From Balneolaceae bacterium (lineage in GTDB: Bacteria > Bacteroidota > Rhodothermia > Balneolales > Balneolaceae), in NCBI GenBank assembly GCA_009711805.1, contig VEMX01000019.1:1-64000 (forward strand): 64,000 nucleotides of DNA, read 5' to 3'. A program made the position numbers and the translations under genes. Below, piece after piece: positions 1-8,572 of this stretch (within the stretch, counting starts at the first letter, position 1; each line of letters opens with the position of its first letter). The notes under the pieces are model-generated. The model was not told the origin of the DNA. It worked only from the letters and a program-made list of their open reading frames with translations, and searched no databases.

Positions 1-238
1 TTAGACCAATCTTAGAGGTGCCAGGCTGGCTCGATTCCAATAGAATGTGCTGAGGGTAAAGATCATAACGTACGTATGCAATCTTTTTCCAGCTGATAAA
101 TGTTGATACCTTCAACATATGAGACCGATAATCGGTCAGATCGGGTACGGGATTAACCTTGTTTCCAACCACCCAGTCCGCATAGAGGCTCCATATTACA
201 TTTAGTTGGTTGCCATACAATGGAGATCCTTCATCCAT
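1..238 (-). CDS. Partial protein at left edge, function unknown (possible outer-membrane strand protein)
   Basis: An open frame runs on the minus strand from an ATG at 238 off the left edge, giving about 79 residues with no stop. The frame also stays open upstream of the ATG to about 285. The translation holds short segments of alternating polar and hydrophobic residues rich in Tyr, Trp and Arg (for example YRSHMLKVSTFISW), as in outer-membrane beta-strands. There is no signal peptide at this start, which is odd for such a protein, so the visible part may be internal to a gene with a disrupted 5' end, or the start is wrong. I do not recognise a family. It would be divergent from the repeat protein at 427. 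Confidence 0.4.
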   Translation of the reverse strand, partial: MDEGSPLYGNQLNVIWSLYADWVVGNKVNPVPDLTDYRSHMLKVSTFISWKKIAYVRYDLYPQHILLESSQPGTSKIGL

Positions 239-426
239 CGTGTTTTCTTCTTCGCCAAAGGCCCGGATTCTCGCGAAGCGATGCCTTTAGCTCAATCTGT
301 ATTGCGGAAGCCGCCCGGTGCCAACGCTCATTTCTACAAAAAATACGGGGCAAAAATCTAATTCAATACAACTTTCTTTTTTTTGCTTCGTAACCATGCG
401 CGCTTTTGGGAATAAAAAATATAATT

Positions 427-1932
427 ATGCAAAAAAAATATACAACCTTTCTTCTGGGCATTCTTCTCTCGGTATTTGGTGTTCAAAACCTGTTTGCTCA
501 AACTCAGACCAATCCGGACTATGATCTCGAATATCGCAAATGGAGGATTACCCTCTTCCCTCCTCTCAGTACAAATGGTGTAGAAGCACCAGCATATACC
601 GCCCGTTATTCAATCAACCTTTTATGGGGCTATCATGGTGGGCTCGATGGTGCTGAAATAGGAGGACTTGTCAATTACAATAAACACTACGCCCATGGCT
701 TTCAGCTGGCTGGGTTGGCAAATGCGACCGGTGGAGATATGTTAGGCTTAAACATAGCCGGACTGGCCAATATAGCCCATAATGACATTTCCGGGGTGCA
801 GGGAGCAGGGTTATTCAATTATGCCGGAAACGAACTTCAGGGAATTCAAGCAGCCGGCCTTTTAAATTTCTCAAAAGAAAGCAGCAGTGGAATCCAATTT
901 GCAGGCATAGGAAATTCTTCTACCGGAGACCTGGAAGGACTTCAGTTTAGCGGTGTCTTTAATACCTCTTGGGAAGATATATCCGGGGTGCAAGGTTCCG
1001 GAGCCTTTAATATGGCCCGGGGAAGTGTTGAAGGGCTACAGGTTACCGGGGGATTGAATTTTGCAGGAGAAGAAATATCAGGTTTGCAGGTAGCTGGGTT
1101 AGGGAATATTGCCATGGATGATATTGAGGGCCTCATGGTGTCCTCTGCCTTTAACTTTGCCGGGAAAGACGGCAGCGGTTTATTGATAAGTGGAGGCATC
1201 AACTACGCCAACAACCTGGAAGGAGTCGTCATTTCAGGAGGGGCTAATATAGCCCGTGAATTAGAAGGATTGCAGTTTGCCGGTATTCTAAATGCTTCAA
1301 AAAAAGCAACCGGACTTCAAATTGGCCTCATTAACTATGCGGAAGAATTTGAAGGTGTGCCCATAGGAATGATAAGTCTATACGGAAATGGACGTAAAAA
1401 CTTTGATGTGCGCTATTCTGATGGAGGCTTCACTGACATTGGAATCACCCTGGGAACTTACCGCGTGTACAACACGGCTCTGTTTGGGTATAACACCCTC
1501 CTAGACCGGGATGTCTATCGTTTGGGCTTAGCGGTAGGGCTTGAAAAAAACATTTCAGATTCCTTTGAACGGCTAAGCAGCGAAACGCTATTTGTGAACC
1601 AGGAAATAAGTTACCTCCATCATTTTGAAGAAGACTTCTCTCGAAAAACAAATGCCATTTGGTCCTACAAATTCCTGGTCGGTAATCGCTTTGCCAGTGG
1701 ATTCTCTATGTACGCCGGCCCAAGCTTCAATATGCAGGTGTCACGAGTGTCAGAAGCATCGGATTACACTTGGTACAGTCTCTGGTCACCAGAGTGGAAA
1801 GGACGTCAATATCGTTTCTGGGCTGGTTTCACAGTGGGAATCCGTCTGTTCAAACAAAAGAAAATGAAGCCTTTCAGAGAAGTGATTCATAACTGGGATA
1901 ATGGTAAGCCTGACTGGGAAATTGAGTGGTAG
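427..1932 (+). CDS. Secreted protein with tandem 16-residue repeats and C-terminal strand-rich domain
   Basis: I chose the ATG at 427, because a clean signal peptide follows (MQKKYTTFLLGILLS, cleavage near FAQ). An upstream TTG at 406 is in frame but less natural. About residues 70-300 are roughly thirteen tandem repeats, first of 16 residues and then 15, with the pattern G-(L/V/I)-Q-x-(A/S)-G-x-x-N-x-(A/S)-x-x-x-(I/L)-(S/E). This resembles the glycine/asparagine surface repeats named after Leptospira LA_2272 and suggests a stacked beta-helix or solenoid. The last ~170 residues are rich in aromatic alternating segments and could form an outer-membrane beta-barrel. The repeat description is direct, the fold and surface location are inference, and the function is unknown. 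It has its own transcription unit, flanked downstream by an inverted-repeat element. Confidence 0.85.
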   Translation: MQKKYTTFLLGILLSVFGVQNLFAQTQTNPDYDLEYRKWRITLFPPLSTNGVEAPAYTARYSINLLWGYHGGLDGAEIGGLVNYNKHYAHGFQLAGLANATGGDMLGLNIAGLANIAHNDISGVQGAGLFNYAGNELQGIQAAGLLNFSKESSSGIQFAGIGNSSTGDLEGLQFSGVFNTSWEDISGVQGSGAFNMARGSVEGLQVTGGLNFAGEEISGLQVAGLGNIAMDDIEGLMVSSAFNFAGKDGSGLLISGGINYANNLEGVVISGGANIARELEGLQFAGILNASKKATGLQIGLINYAEEFEGVPIGMISLYGNGRKNFDVRYSDGGFTDIGITLGTYRVYNTALFGYNTLLDRDVYRLGLAVGLEKNISDSFERLSSETLFVNQEISYLHHFEEDFSRKTNAIWSYKFLVGNRFASGFSMYAGPSFNMQVSRVSEASDYTWYSLWSPEWKGRQYRFWAGFTVGIRLFKQKKMKPFREVIHNWDNGKPDWEIEW

Positions 1933-1933
1933 T

Positions 1934-2124
1934 CTATAGTTTATAACGCGTTTACCGGTTGGAGATTAGCTTAAAACAGTATTGGAAGGGAGTAACCTCG
2001 CAGCGTCCGTAGGCCCTGCGAGCGTTACGGGATTCTCGCTGGAAAGCCGAACGCTACGAGGACCTGCGGACGCTCGTAGGTTCTCTAAATGGTACTTCTA
2101 ACCGGTAAACGAGTTAGTTTATAG
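1934..2124. repeat. Nested inverted-repeat element (MITE-like)
   Basis: The outer arms at about 1934-1960 and 2098-2124 are imperfect inverted copies sharing the core CGTTTACCGGTT and its complement. Inside them, 1996-2030 and 2049-2083 form a second long, GC-rich imperfect hairpin around AGCGTCCG and CGGACGCT. The element is non-coding and fills most of the gap between the repeat protein and msrB. The structure is seen directly. Reading it as a non-autonomous mobile element or a large RNA hairpin is inference. Confidence 0.6.
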
Positions 2125-2245
2125 TCTTGTGATACCTTTACCGGAAATATTTGTTTACTTCTGAAAAAACCAAACGTTCGGTTAATTCATACTGTTACCG
2201 TAACAGCCAACGATTAAACGAATACAGACCGTAAACATAATTGCT

Positions 2246-2821
2246 ATGAAATATTTCATATCCGTTACAATCCTCCTCTTAGTGTTAGGTGGCATCACTT
2301 TTTCTTCAACAACAACCCAATCATCAGAAATAGACAAACATATTCATCCGGCAACCTTCACCTTCACTCCCCAAGCTGATACCGTTAAGGATGGTCAGTA
2401 TCCCTTTCAACGCTCGGAGAAAGAATGGAAGCAGATATTAACGGCCAAAGAATATCGCATTTTAAGGGGAAGAGGAACCGAGCTCCCCTGGGTGAATGAA
2501 CTGAATGACAATAAAGAAGAAGGAGTTTACGTGTGCGGTGCCTGTGGACAAAAACTGTACAGCTCGGAACACAAGTATAAAAGCGGTAGTGGGTGGCCCA
2601 GTTTCTGGAAACCCATCAACAAAACGCTGGTACAGGAAAAAGAAGACAACAGCTGGTTTATGAACCGCACCGAAATTGTGTGCTCGCGATGCGGAAGTCA
2701 CCTCGGGCATGTGTTTGATGACGGGCCCGAACCTACCGGACTCCGATACTGCATGAACTCTGCTGCATTGGATTTTGTGCCTCAAGAAAAAGTAGCCTCC
2801 TACAAACAGAAAGAGAATTAG
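2246..2821 (+). CDS. msrB: Peptide-methionine (R)-S-oxide reductase MsrB, exported
   Basis: MsrB reduces methionine-(R)-sulfoxide in oxidised proteins. The 191-residue protein has a hydrophobic N-terminal segment (about residues 4-20) indicating export to the periplasm or envelope, then the full MsrB domain from about residue 55. Visible marks are the two zinc CxxC pairs (C97/C100 and C146/C149), the conserved SGSGWPSFW segment, the GHVFDDGP loop and the catalytic cysteine in RYCMNSAAL (C169). Cytosolic MsrB is shorter, so the ~50-residue leader is the unusual part. An exported form fits repair of oxidised envelope proteins. It appears to be a single-gene unit. The start is the ATG that begins the signal segment. 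Confidence 0.95.
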   Translation: MKYFISVTILLLVLGGITFSSTTTQSSEIDKHIHPATFTFTPQADTVKDGQYPFQRSEKEWKQILTAKEYRILRGRGTELPWVNELNDNKEEGVYVCGACGQKLYSSEHKYKSGSGWPSFWKPINKTLVQEKEDNSWFMNRTEIVCSRCGSHLGHVFDDGPEPTGLRYCMNSAALDFVPQEKVASYKQKEN

Positions 2822-3030
2822 CCAGTTCCTCCCTCTTTACATCAACTATAATCGCTTTATTTGTATGATACACAGGAGGAGTGGCCTCCGTTACCAGATA
2901 GGATAGCCATCTACATGTTATACTTGCCGCAATTGCCCCGTTATAAAGTCGTGTTTACACTCTGTAAAAAACCTGACAAATCAATACCATACAGAAGAAC
3001 GAATAACAAGATTATCAGACTTAACTGTTT

Positions 3031-3441
3031 ATGAAAGTAAAGAAAGTTTGGGCAAACCTATCAGTAAATGATGTTGAAAAAACCTATGAGTTCTACAAAG
3101 CATTGGGCTTCAGGCCTAATGGAACATTTCCTAATGAATATGAATTGGCTAGTTTTTTGGTCGGCGAGGACGATTTTGTAGTTCATTTCTTCTCAAAGAA
3201 AAGCTTTAAGCCTTCGCTTGGTGGAAAAATAGCAGATTTAGAACAAGGAAATGAAGTCATGTTCACCCTGTCGGCTGAGAGTATAGAAGAAGTGCATGAA
3301 TGGGCAAAAGCAGTAAAACAAGCAGGCGGCACCATCTTCAGCAAACCGCAGAAAATTCAGGGAAGTTGGTACGGGTGCGGTTTTACTGATCCGGACGGTC
3401 ATAAATGGAATGTTTTTTACAATGGTAATGCACAAACTTAA
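3031..3441 (+). CDS. VOC superfamily (glyoxalase/bleomycin-resistance-like) protein
   Basis: This 136-residue cytosolic protein has the vicinal-oxygen-chelate signature: an N-terminal beta-alpha unit (WANLSVNDVEKTYEFYKALGF), a central strand with the VHFF segment, and the C-terminal DPDGHKWNVFY motif. In such families these positions often supply metal ligands. The length fits a single VOC module that works as a dimer. Close relatives are usually annotated as lactoylglutathione-lyase-like without proven substrate, and nothing nearby suggests one. It is isolated between msrB and the IS30 remnant. The family is secure; the reaction is unknown. Confidence 0.85.
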   Translation: MKVKKVWANLSVNDVEKTYEFYKALGFRPNGTFPNEYELASFLVGEDDFVVHFFSKKSFKPSLGGKIADLEQGNEVMFTLSAESIEEVHEWAKAVKQAGGTIFSKPQKIQGSWYGCGFTDPDGHKWNVFYNGNAQT

Positions 3442-3662
3442 CAATTCAGGAATCCATCGGACAAAGTATGTAGAACGTTATCCTAAATTCGTTCTATTTG
3501 CTCCAACGTATACATTAACCTTCGAAGACAAACATGGGTTTTTACGGTTAATGACGTAGATGGCTTTTTATTCTGCAGTTGGCTTAACATTAGCATATTG
3601 CATCGCAGTAATCGCAAAATGAATTAGACAGCAATGAAGATAATAAGTTTTAAATGCTGTGT

Positions 3663-4175
3663 TCAAGTCATTACTGCAACAGCGCGGTGTTTAAGGGTTT
3701 GTTGAATGGGTGAAAGATAATCAAACTTTCGTATAGGTCTATTGTTGATGTGTCGTTCGACGGTTTTAATGCGTTGCTCAGATACTTCCCGCAGATCCGT
3801 ACCCTTAGGAAAGAACTGGCGGATCACTCCAATTCTGTTTTCCACCATGCCTTTATCTTGTGAGATATAAGGGCGGGTAAAGTACACATCGGCGTCTAAT
3901 TTGCCGGTGATCGCCTGGTGGTTAGCAAAGGTCTTATCATTATCGAGCGTCAGGGTTTTGATAAACGCTTTTGGAATCCGTGCCAGCATCTGCACAATAG
4001 CCACTTCGGTGTGATCGGCCCGGCGGCTGGTAACCTTCCTCAGTCGGGTGAGCACCTTGCACGATCGGTGAGGACCAGCAAGGCAGACTGGTGGGCCTTC
4101 TGCCATCAGGTCCCCTTCCAAGCCTCCAAGGCGTGTGCGCTCCTCGCGATGGCACTTGATTTTTTGTGGGAGCAC
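3663..4175 (-). pseudogene. IS30-family transposase remnant, N-terminally truncated and frameshifted
   Basis: The minus-strand reading matches the DDE catalytic half of IS30 transposases: EGDLM (first Asp), TLDNDKTFANH (second Asp), then VENRIGVIRQFFPKGTD (Glu) and NNRPIRKFDYLSP at the end. The N-terminal helix-turn-helix region is missing. Between EGDLM and TRLRKVTSRRAD the expected segment (HQSALLVLTDRA) lies in a neighbouring frame, so two compensating indels have shifted about 20 codons. The usual DWEGD is read as GLEGD. The copy is therefore dead. Its upstream end abuts the tandem 145-bp repeat at 4222. I could not define terminal inverted repeats or a target duplication. Confidence 0.85.
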
Positions 4176-4221
4176 AGTTACCGGGGCGATTTGCAGACTT
4201 TGTTCGAGTCGCTGCTACCTC

Positions 4222-4511
4222 CTCGGTCTGACGGCTCCAAGCCCGTCTGACCGATGGGTGGATTCGCCCCCCCGTGTTTTAGCCAATCGATCAGACGGAA
4301 CGTTGCAGGATTTGGGGTAACGAGGTAAGACCAGCCGTCAGATCGTGTTCTTGGTTTTTTTGACATCTCGGTTTGACGGCTCCAAGCCCGTCTGACCGAT
4401 GGGTGAATTCGAACTCCTGTGCCTTATCCATCGATCAGACGGAACGTTGCAGGATTTGGAGGTACTGGGCAAGTCCAACCGTCAGATCGTGTCCAGGTTT
4501 TTTTGATATTT
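4222..4511. repeat. Tandem 145-bp direct repeat (two copies) with internal palindromes
   Basis: Unit 1 (4222-4366) and unit 2 (4367-4511) follow head to tail with a 145-bp period. Each begins CTCGGTYTGACGGCTCC and ends in a run of seven T. The arms of each unit carry inverted motifs related to GATCWGACGG and CCGTCAGATC, and the first ~30 bases form an imperfect stem of their own (GGTCTGACGG with CCGTCTGACC). The second unit is interrupted by a few point differences only. No gene is visible here. The position between the IS30 remnant and the broken propeller gene suggests duplication at an insertion site, which is inference. Confidence 0.75.
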
Positions 4512-4556
4512 CGTTGTGTTGCACTTATTACTTGAATTCAGGAATTCATTTTTTTA

Positions 4557-5532
4557 TTGAGTTTAACTATCATTACAAATACCGGAATTCTATTATCTCA
4601 AAACGTAAAGTCTTCCGATCCGCATTATGTATCGCCGTACCCCCTTCCTGAACCTGTAATATTTGCCCCCGGAATTATATCTACCGGCGATGACGAGTCA
4701 CATCCTACCTTTACCCCAGACGGGAAGACTCTCTACTTTCTGAAGAACACGCCTACTTTCAATCATTGGACGATTGTGGTTTCAAGTTTTGAAAATGATG
4801 GATGGAGCCAGCCGGAAGTTGCCTCGTTTTCTGGACAATACAGCGATGCAGATCTAGCATTCAGTCGAGATGGCCGTACAATGTTTTTATTTCTACCCGC
4901 CCTACAAAAGAAGGGCAATTACCCAAAGAGGGTACCGATATATGGATGATGCAGAAAAGATCAACAGGCTGGGATGATCCTCAACGGGTAGCAATATTAA
5001 ACAGCGACAACCTTGAATGGTTTCCATCAGTAACCGATAATGGAACCATCTATTTTGGCTCTGAGCGGCAAGGAGGTAATCTCGAACCGAAAGGTACCAG
5101 CGATTTATGGCGTTCCAGGCTTGTGAATGAGAAATATACAGAGCCCGAGAATTTGGGGAACATTATCAATACCCCAGGTAATGATATTGAAGGTTATATC
5201 GCTCCCGATGAAAGCTTCTTAATCTTTTCTTCCAATGGATACAAAAATACCCGGGGTACTTACGATCTTTATATCAGTTATAACCGGGAAGGCGCATGGA
5301 CCAAACCACAGAATCTTGGTGATATGATTAATTCTGAAGGCTGGGAGTTTGGTGCTAAATTATCGCCTGATGGAAAATACCTGTTCTTCACCAGTAATCG
5401 CAGTCCCTTTAATCACCCATTAGAAAAAAGATTAGATTACGAAGAGCTCATCAGAAAATTCGCAGCCCCGGTAATGGCCTGAGGGATATATCTCAGGTAG
5501 ATGCGGATGTGCTGCCTTCAGTAAAAGATTGA
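4557..5532 (+). pseudogene. PD40/TolB-like beta-propeller protein broken by two single-base deletions
   Basis: Three consecutive reading frames together encode a WD40-like (PD40) propeller protein with repeated motifs such as HPTFTPDGKTLYF, EGYIAPDESFLIFSS and AKLSPDGKYLFFTSNRS. The frame from 4557 fails near 4880, where one more T in the T5 run would restore MFFISTRP. The next frame fails near 5470, where one more A in the A4 run would restore IRSPGNGL and read on to the stop at 5530-5532. Relatives end with this SPGNGL tail. The 5' end also looks cut: a TTG at 4557 gives no proper signal peptide, and the 145-bp repeat lies just upstream. The gene is either decaying or affected by homopolymer sequencing errors. 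Confidence 0.8.
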
Positions 5533-5775
5533 ATTCAGTAACAAGAAAGGTGCTAAACTAAAATTAGTTTCGGAATAAAATCCTGGATACTTAGGGTTCC
5601 AGTGAACATAGCTTTGTTCTCTTTGGTATAGGCTACACGTTGAAAATTTATGTGTGTCTATCGGTGTATGGATCACAGGGCATTTATCCCTTCCCTTGTT
5701 TTTAAAAGATTAATGTTGCTTTTTTATGAGCTATAAACATCGAACTGATATCTTCAATAATCTGCAGAACTACTT

Positions 5776-6177
5776 ATGGAAATGGATGTACAACAGAAAT
5801 ATGATGCTTATCCCGACCACATCCGACCAAAGATGCAGAGCCTCCGTAACTTGATTTATGAAGTTGCACAGACCACTGAGGGTGTCGGCGAACTGGAGGA
5901 AACACTGAAGTGGGGCGAACCCGCCTATTTGCCCTCCCAAACCAAAAGCGGAACCACCATCCGAATTGACTGGAAGCCTAAAAAACCAGATCAAATTGGG
6001 ATGTATGTAAACTGCAATACAACTCTGGTGGACACCTATAGAACTCTTTTTGAGGATGTACTCGAATTTGAAGGAAACAGGGCAGTCATTCTCCCGGTTG
6101 ATCAACCTCTCCCCCAAAAGCCACTCATGATATGCATACGCATGGCCCTCCGGTATCACCTGGATAAGCATACATAA
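5776..6177 (+). CDS. DUF1801 (YdhG-like) domain protein
   Basis: This 133-residue cytosolic protein matches the DUF1801 family. It has an N-terminal helical stretch (IRPKMQSLRNLIYEVAQTTEG), the conserved LKWGEPAYL segment typical of the family at about residue 46, and a strand-rich C-terminal half with MYVNCNTTLVDTYR. The domain is compact and related folds bind small ligands or iron chaperone partners, but no function is proven for this subgroup. The start at 5776 (MEMDV) could equally be the second Met two codons in. It lies alone between a pseudogene and a convergent secreted propeller gene. Confidence 0.85.
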   Translation: MEMDVQQKYDAYPDHIRPKMQSLRNLIYEVAQTTEGVGELEETLKWGEPAYLPSQTKSGTTIRIDWKPKKPDQIGMYVNCNTTLVDTYRTLFEDVLEFEGNRAVILPVDQPLPQKPLMICIRMALRYHLDKHT

Positions 6178-6292
6178 CGGCTGGAATGAAATGGGAATAG
6201 CATTTTACCATAATGAATAGTACCCAACGTAACACCTACGGCGGGGAACTATGAGTTCTTTACAATGGCTTTTTTTGAAGAGGTTGTAACAC

Positions 6293-7303
6293 TCAATAGG
6301 TCTTATTGTGTGGATTCAGCCAATAATCTGAAAACGCAAACACGCGAACAATGACCGGTTCTGATTCAATATTCACAAAATATACCTTGCCGTTGTGTAC
6401 ATATGAGGGAAGATCGGATCTACCTACTATCTTTGATTCGGTGTTTTGATTTTCAAAGTTCACCCTGGTTACAAACCCCTCTTTGCCCTGATCCACATAC
6501 CCAAGCAGCCCCATAATCAGTAACTCATTATCACTTAGTGCATATATCCTATTTACTACAGATCTCCCCTTTGTTACTTGAACCCAATCTTGAATCAATT
6601 TTTGAGTATTTCCACCAGGAACTTTTCGTAAATCTCGTCCAGGTTTAAGAAACCCCTCCAAATCAAGTGCAAAAGACCGTTCTAACTGACCACTGAGATT
6701 AAATACATATATCGTGTTCGTATAGGCCGATAAAAAATAAATGTAGTCCTCGTGATACAACACCTGATTTTTTTCATCACTTCGATAGGCTAAATTTGGA
6801 AATTCCAATTGAACCTTATCGAATCTAAGTACAAGTTGATCATCTCTGTCCACACCCCGTAGTTCATGTTCACCATTGTGTTGGGTATAAAAACCTATGT
6901 AAAGTGAATCATGTACAAAATCATACGCACTGGTTGCTAAAAATTTATGTCCGGCCACCTGTGTCACAGTATTGTCATAAGTAATATAGACTCCCCAAGG
7001 TGCAGAATTTGTGAAAAACACTTCATTCTCAAGCAATTTGGGTTGAATGGGAGTCCAGTTAAATCCCGGGAAACTGTCGGATGCGTTTATTTTGGTTAGG
7101 AATTCACCTGTCTCATGATCATACAATAGGAATAGTTTCTGAGAACGGTCAAATATACCCAAATAGTCATCATTAACCACAAGTTGAGCCGAGCTAAGCA
7201 AAACATCATCAGGCAATACAATTGTCTTTTGTTGAGACATGGCCGGACGGATACATATCACTGACAGAAAAAGAACTACAACTACTAATTTCAGAATTTT
7301 CAC
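6293..7303 (-). CDS. Exported beta-propeller-like protein, function unknown
   Basis: This 336-residue protein has a strong signal peptide (MKILKLVVVVLFLSVICIRP, cleavage after AMSQ). The mature part is a chain of four-stranded blade-like units with recurring patterns such as DDYLGIFDRSQKLFLLYD and NTIYVFNLSGQLERSF. This is the style of the six-bladed propeller proteins common in Bacteroidota, which are placed by fold rather than by activity. No catalytic or metal motif is evident. It is expected in the periplasm or on the cell surface. It is a single minus-strand gene, convergent with the DUF1801 gene. The propeller fold is an inference from the repeat pattern. Confidence 0.7.
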   Translation of the reverse strand: MKILKLVVVVLFLSVICIRPAMSQQKTIVLPDDVLLSSAQLVVNDDYLGIFDRSQKLFLLYDHETGEFLTKINASDSFPGFNWTPIQPKLLENEVFFTNSAPWGVYITYDNTVTQVAGHKFLATSAYDFVHDSLYIGFYTQHNGEHELRGVDRDDQLVLRFDKVQLEFPNLAYRSDEKNQVLYHEDYIYFLSAYTNTIYVFNLSGQLERSFALDLEGFLKPGRDLRKVPGGNTQKLIQDWVQVTKGRSVVNRIYALSDNELLIMGLLGYVDQGKEGFVTRVNFENQNTESKIVGRSDLPSYVHNGKVYFVNIESEPVIVRVFAFSDYWLNPHNKTY

Positions 7304-7647
7304 TTTGTATGATTTAAATCTTCAAGTGTAATTACAAACCAAGGCATAAACTAAAGCCCGGAAGCAAAAAAATCTTACCGGAAATGGCAAACTATTAAAA
7401 TTTCGATTACATCAGGGTTAATCTTACAAATTATCCTATAATTTTTGTGAACAGCTATTTTCCGAATTTTGTCATTATTTGTTTCCGGTAAAATCAAGCA
7501 CACCATCAACCATCCCCAACAACCACAACTCCTCCTTTACTTCTATTGTTTTCCTGGAAGCAAAATAGTAACATCTGTTCAAACTTTGACCTCCTGAACG
7601 AACTCTAAGCTGTACCTATAATCACCCCCTTTAATCGAAAACAAACT
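7304..7647. other. Divergent intergenic region with no gene seen
   Basis: This 344-bp AT-rich stretch separates two divergent genes (6293-7303 minus and 7648-8202 plus) and must hold both promoters. It contains an inverted pair, ATCTTACCGGAAAT at 7372-7385 and TTTCCGGTAAAAT at 7482-7494, about 100 bp apart. A similar sequence also occurs inside a coding region near 42003, so regulatory meaning is doubtful. No small ORF of convincing quality was found. Confidence 0.5.
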
Positions 7648-8202
7648 ATGAATTCCAAAGCCACCGTACTTCATGAAGCCGAATTCAACCCAAAAATCAA
7701 ATCCTATCTGCTGTGGTTTAGCTCATTTATACTTTTGATTACAGTAGTAGGTATTGTAGTACTTCCCCTTTGGTGGATCTTTGGCACCTTCTACCTGAAT
7801 AAATATTTTGAACGCCTGGAATGCGAACTCACCTCCCGCTCCCTTCGGTTTAAGAAAGGCTATATTTTTCATACTGAAAAAACAATCCCACTTGATAAGA
7901 TTCAGGATCTCACCTTTAAAGAAGGCCCCTTGCTCAAATCTTTCGGTTTAAGTATTCTGCGGGTTGAAACTGCAGGAAGTTCTGCTCAAGGCGGACCAGA
8001 TTTATCTCTCATTGGTATTGTAAATGCTTCAGACTTTCGGCAAATGGTCCTGGATCAACGGGATGTAGTCACCGATAACAAAAGCAGTTCAACTCCCTCC
8101 TCTGGCGAAGCTACTTCAACTACAGAACTACTTACAGATATCAGAGACTCACTTCTCAGGATTGAAGGGAAGATAGATTCCGGGAATTCAGATATTGATT
8201 AG
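7648..8202 (+). CDS. Membrane protein with bacterial PH (bPH2/YdbT-type) domain
   Basis: This 184-residue protein has two hydrophobic segments near the N terminus (about residues 22-55, LLWFSSFILLITVVGIVVLP and the following WWIFGTFYL). They are followed by a bPH2 domain with the family pattern ELTSRSLRFKKGYIFHTEKTIPLDKIQDLTFKEGPLLKSFGL and the closing LRVETAGSS. The last 50 residues are Ser/Thr-rich and end in a short helix (ELLTDIRDSLLRIEGKI). Such proteins sit in the inner membrane with the PH-like domain in the cytoplasm; their biochemical role is unproven. It is a single-gene unit, and one of the DnaA-box repeats begins 59 bp after its stop. Confidence 0.85.
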   Translation: MNSKATVLHEAEFNPKIKSYLLWFSSFILLITVVGIVVLPLWWIFGTFYLNKYFERLECELTSRSLRFKKGYIFHTEKTIPLDKIQDLTFKEGPLLKSFGLSILRVETAGSSAQGGPDLSLIGIVNASDFRQMVLDQRDVVTDNKSSSTPSSGEATSTTELLTDIRDSLLRIEGKIDSGNSDID

Positions 8203-8260
8203 CAAAACTGTAACGTATTGAATCGAAACAAACCCAATGGCTATACACCTGTGCAGTAAA

Positions 8261-8480
8261 GTATAGACATAAAAAAATAGCCCGGATCACATCTGTATAT
8301 TCATTCTGGTGGGAAATCCTATTCAGTAAGGTCGCGGACTGTTGTTTCGACCTTGCCGTTAATCATACCGTAGTACTTTTAACTACTGTGTTCACCCATT
8401 AATTAGCATAATTTTTAACCTCTTGTCAACTTTACTTTTCCACAATTTTCCCACCCGTTTTCCACGAAGTTATCCACATT
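8261..8480. repeat. Dispersed ~225-bp element, copy A, with DnaA-box-like cluster
   Basis: This non-coding element is shared with 10183-10412. It has three conserved blocks. The first is an A-run followed by TAGCCCGGATCACATCTG. The second is a core with a 7-bp hairpin, AAGGTCG (8328-8334) and CGACCTT (8348-8354), followed by TACCGTAGTACTTTTAAC. The third is a block of four DnaA-box-like 9-mers starting at 8436, 8446, 8458 and 8470: TTTTCCACA, TTTTCCCAC, TTTTCCACG and the consensus TTATCCACA. On the minus strand the order is DnaA sites, a TTGACA-like hexamer, the hairpin, then a T-run, so it could specify a small RNA. The function is unknown. Confidence 0.7.
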
Positions 8481-8572
8481 ATGGATTTGCTGTATGAAAA
8501 ATAACTCTTAGTTTTGAATCTATTGACACATAACTGTTTATCCGGGATTAACCAAACAGCCATACATCACCC

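Noticed and set aside
4222-4511. Integron attC sites
   Set aside because: No integrase or gene-cassette arrangement and no attC-like core sites are visible.
7372-7494. TTACCGGAAA-type motif as a shared operator (also at 2137)
   Set aside because: The same sequence occurs inside a coding region near 42003, so a chance match is more likely.
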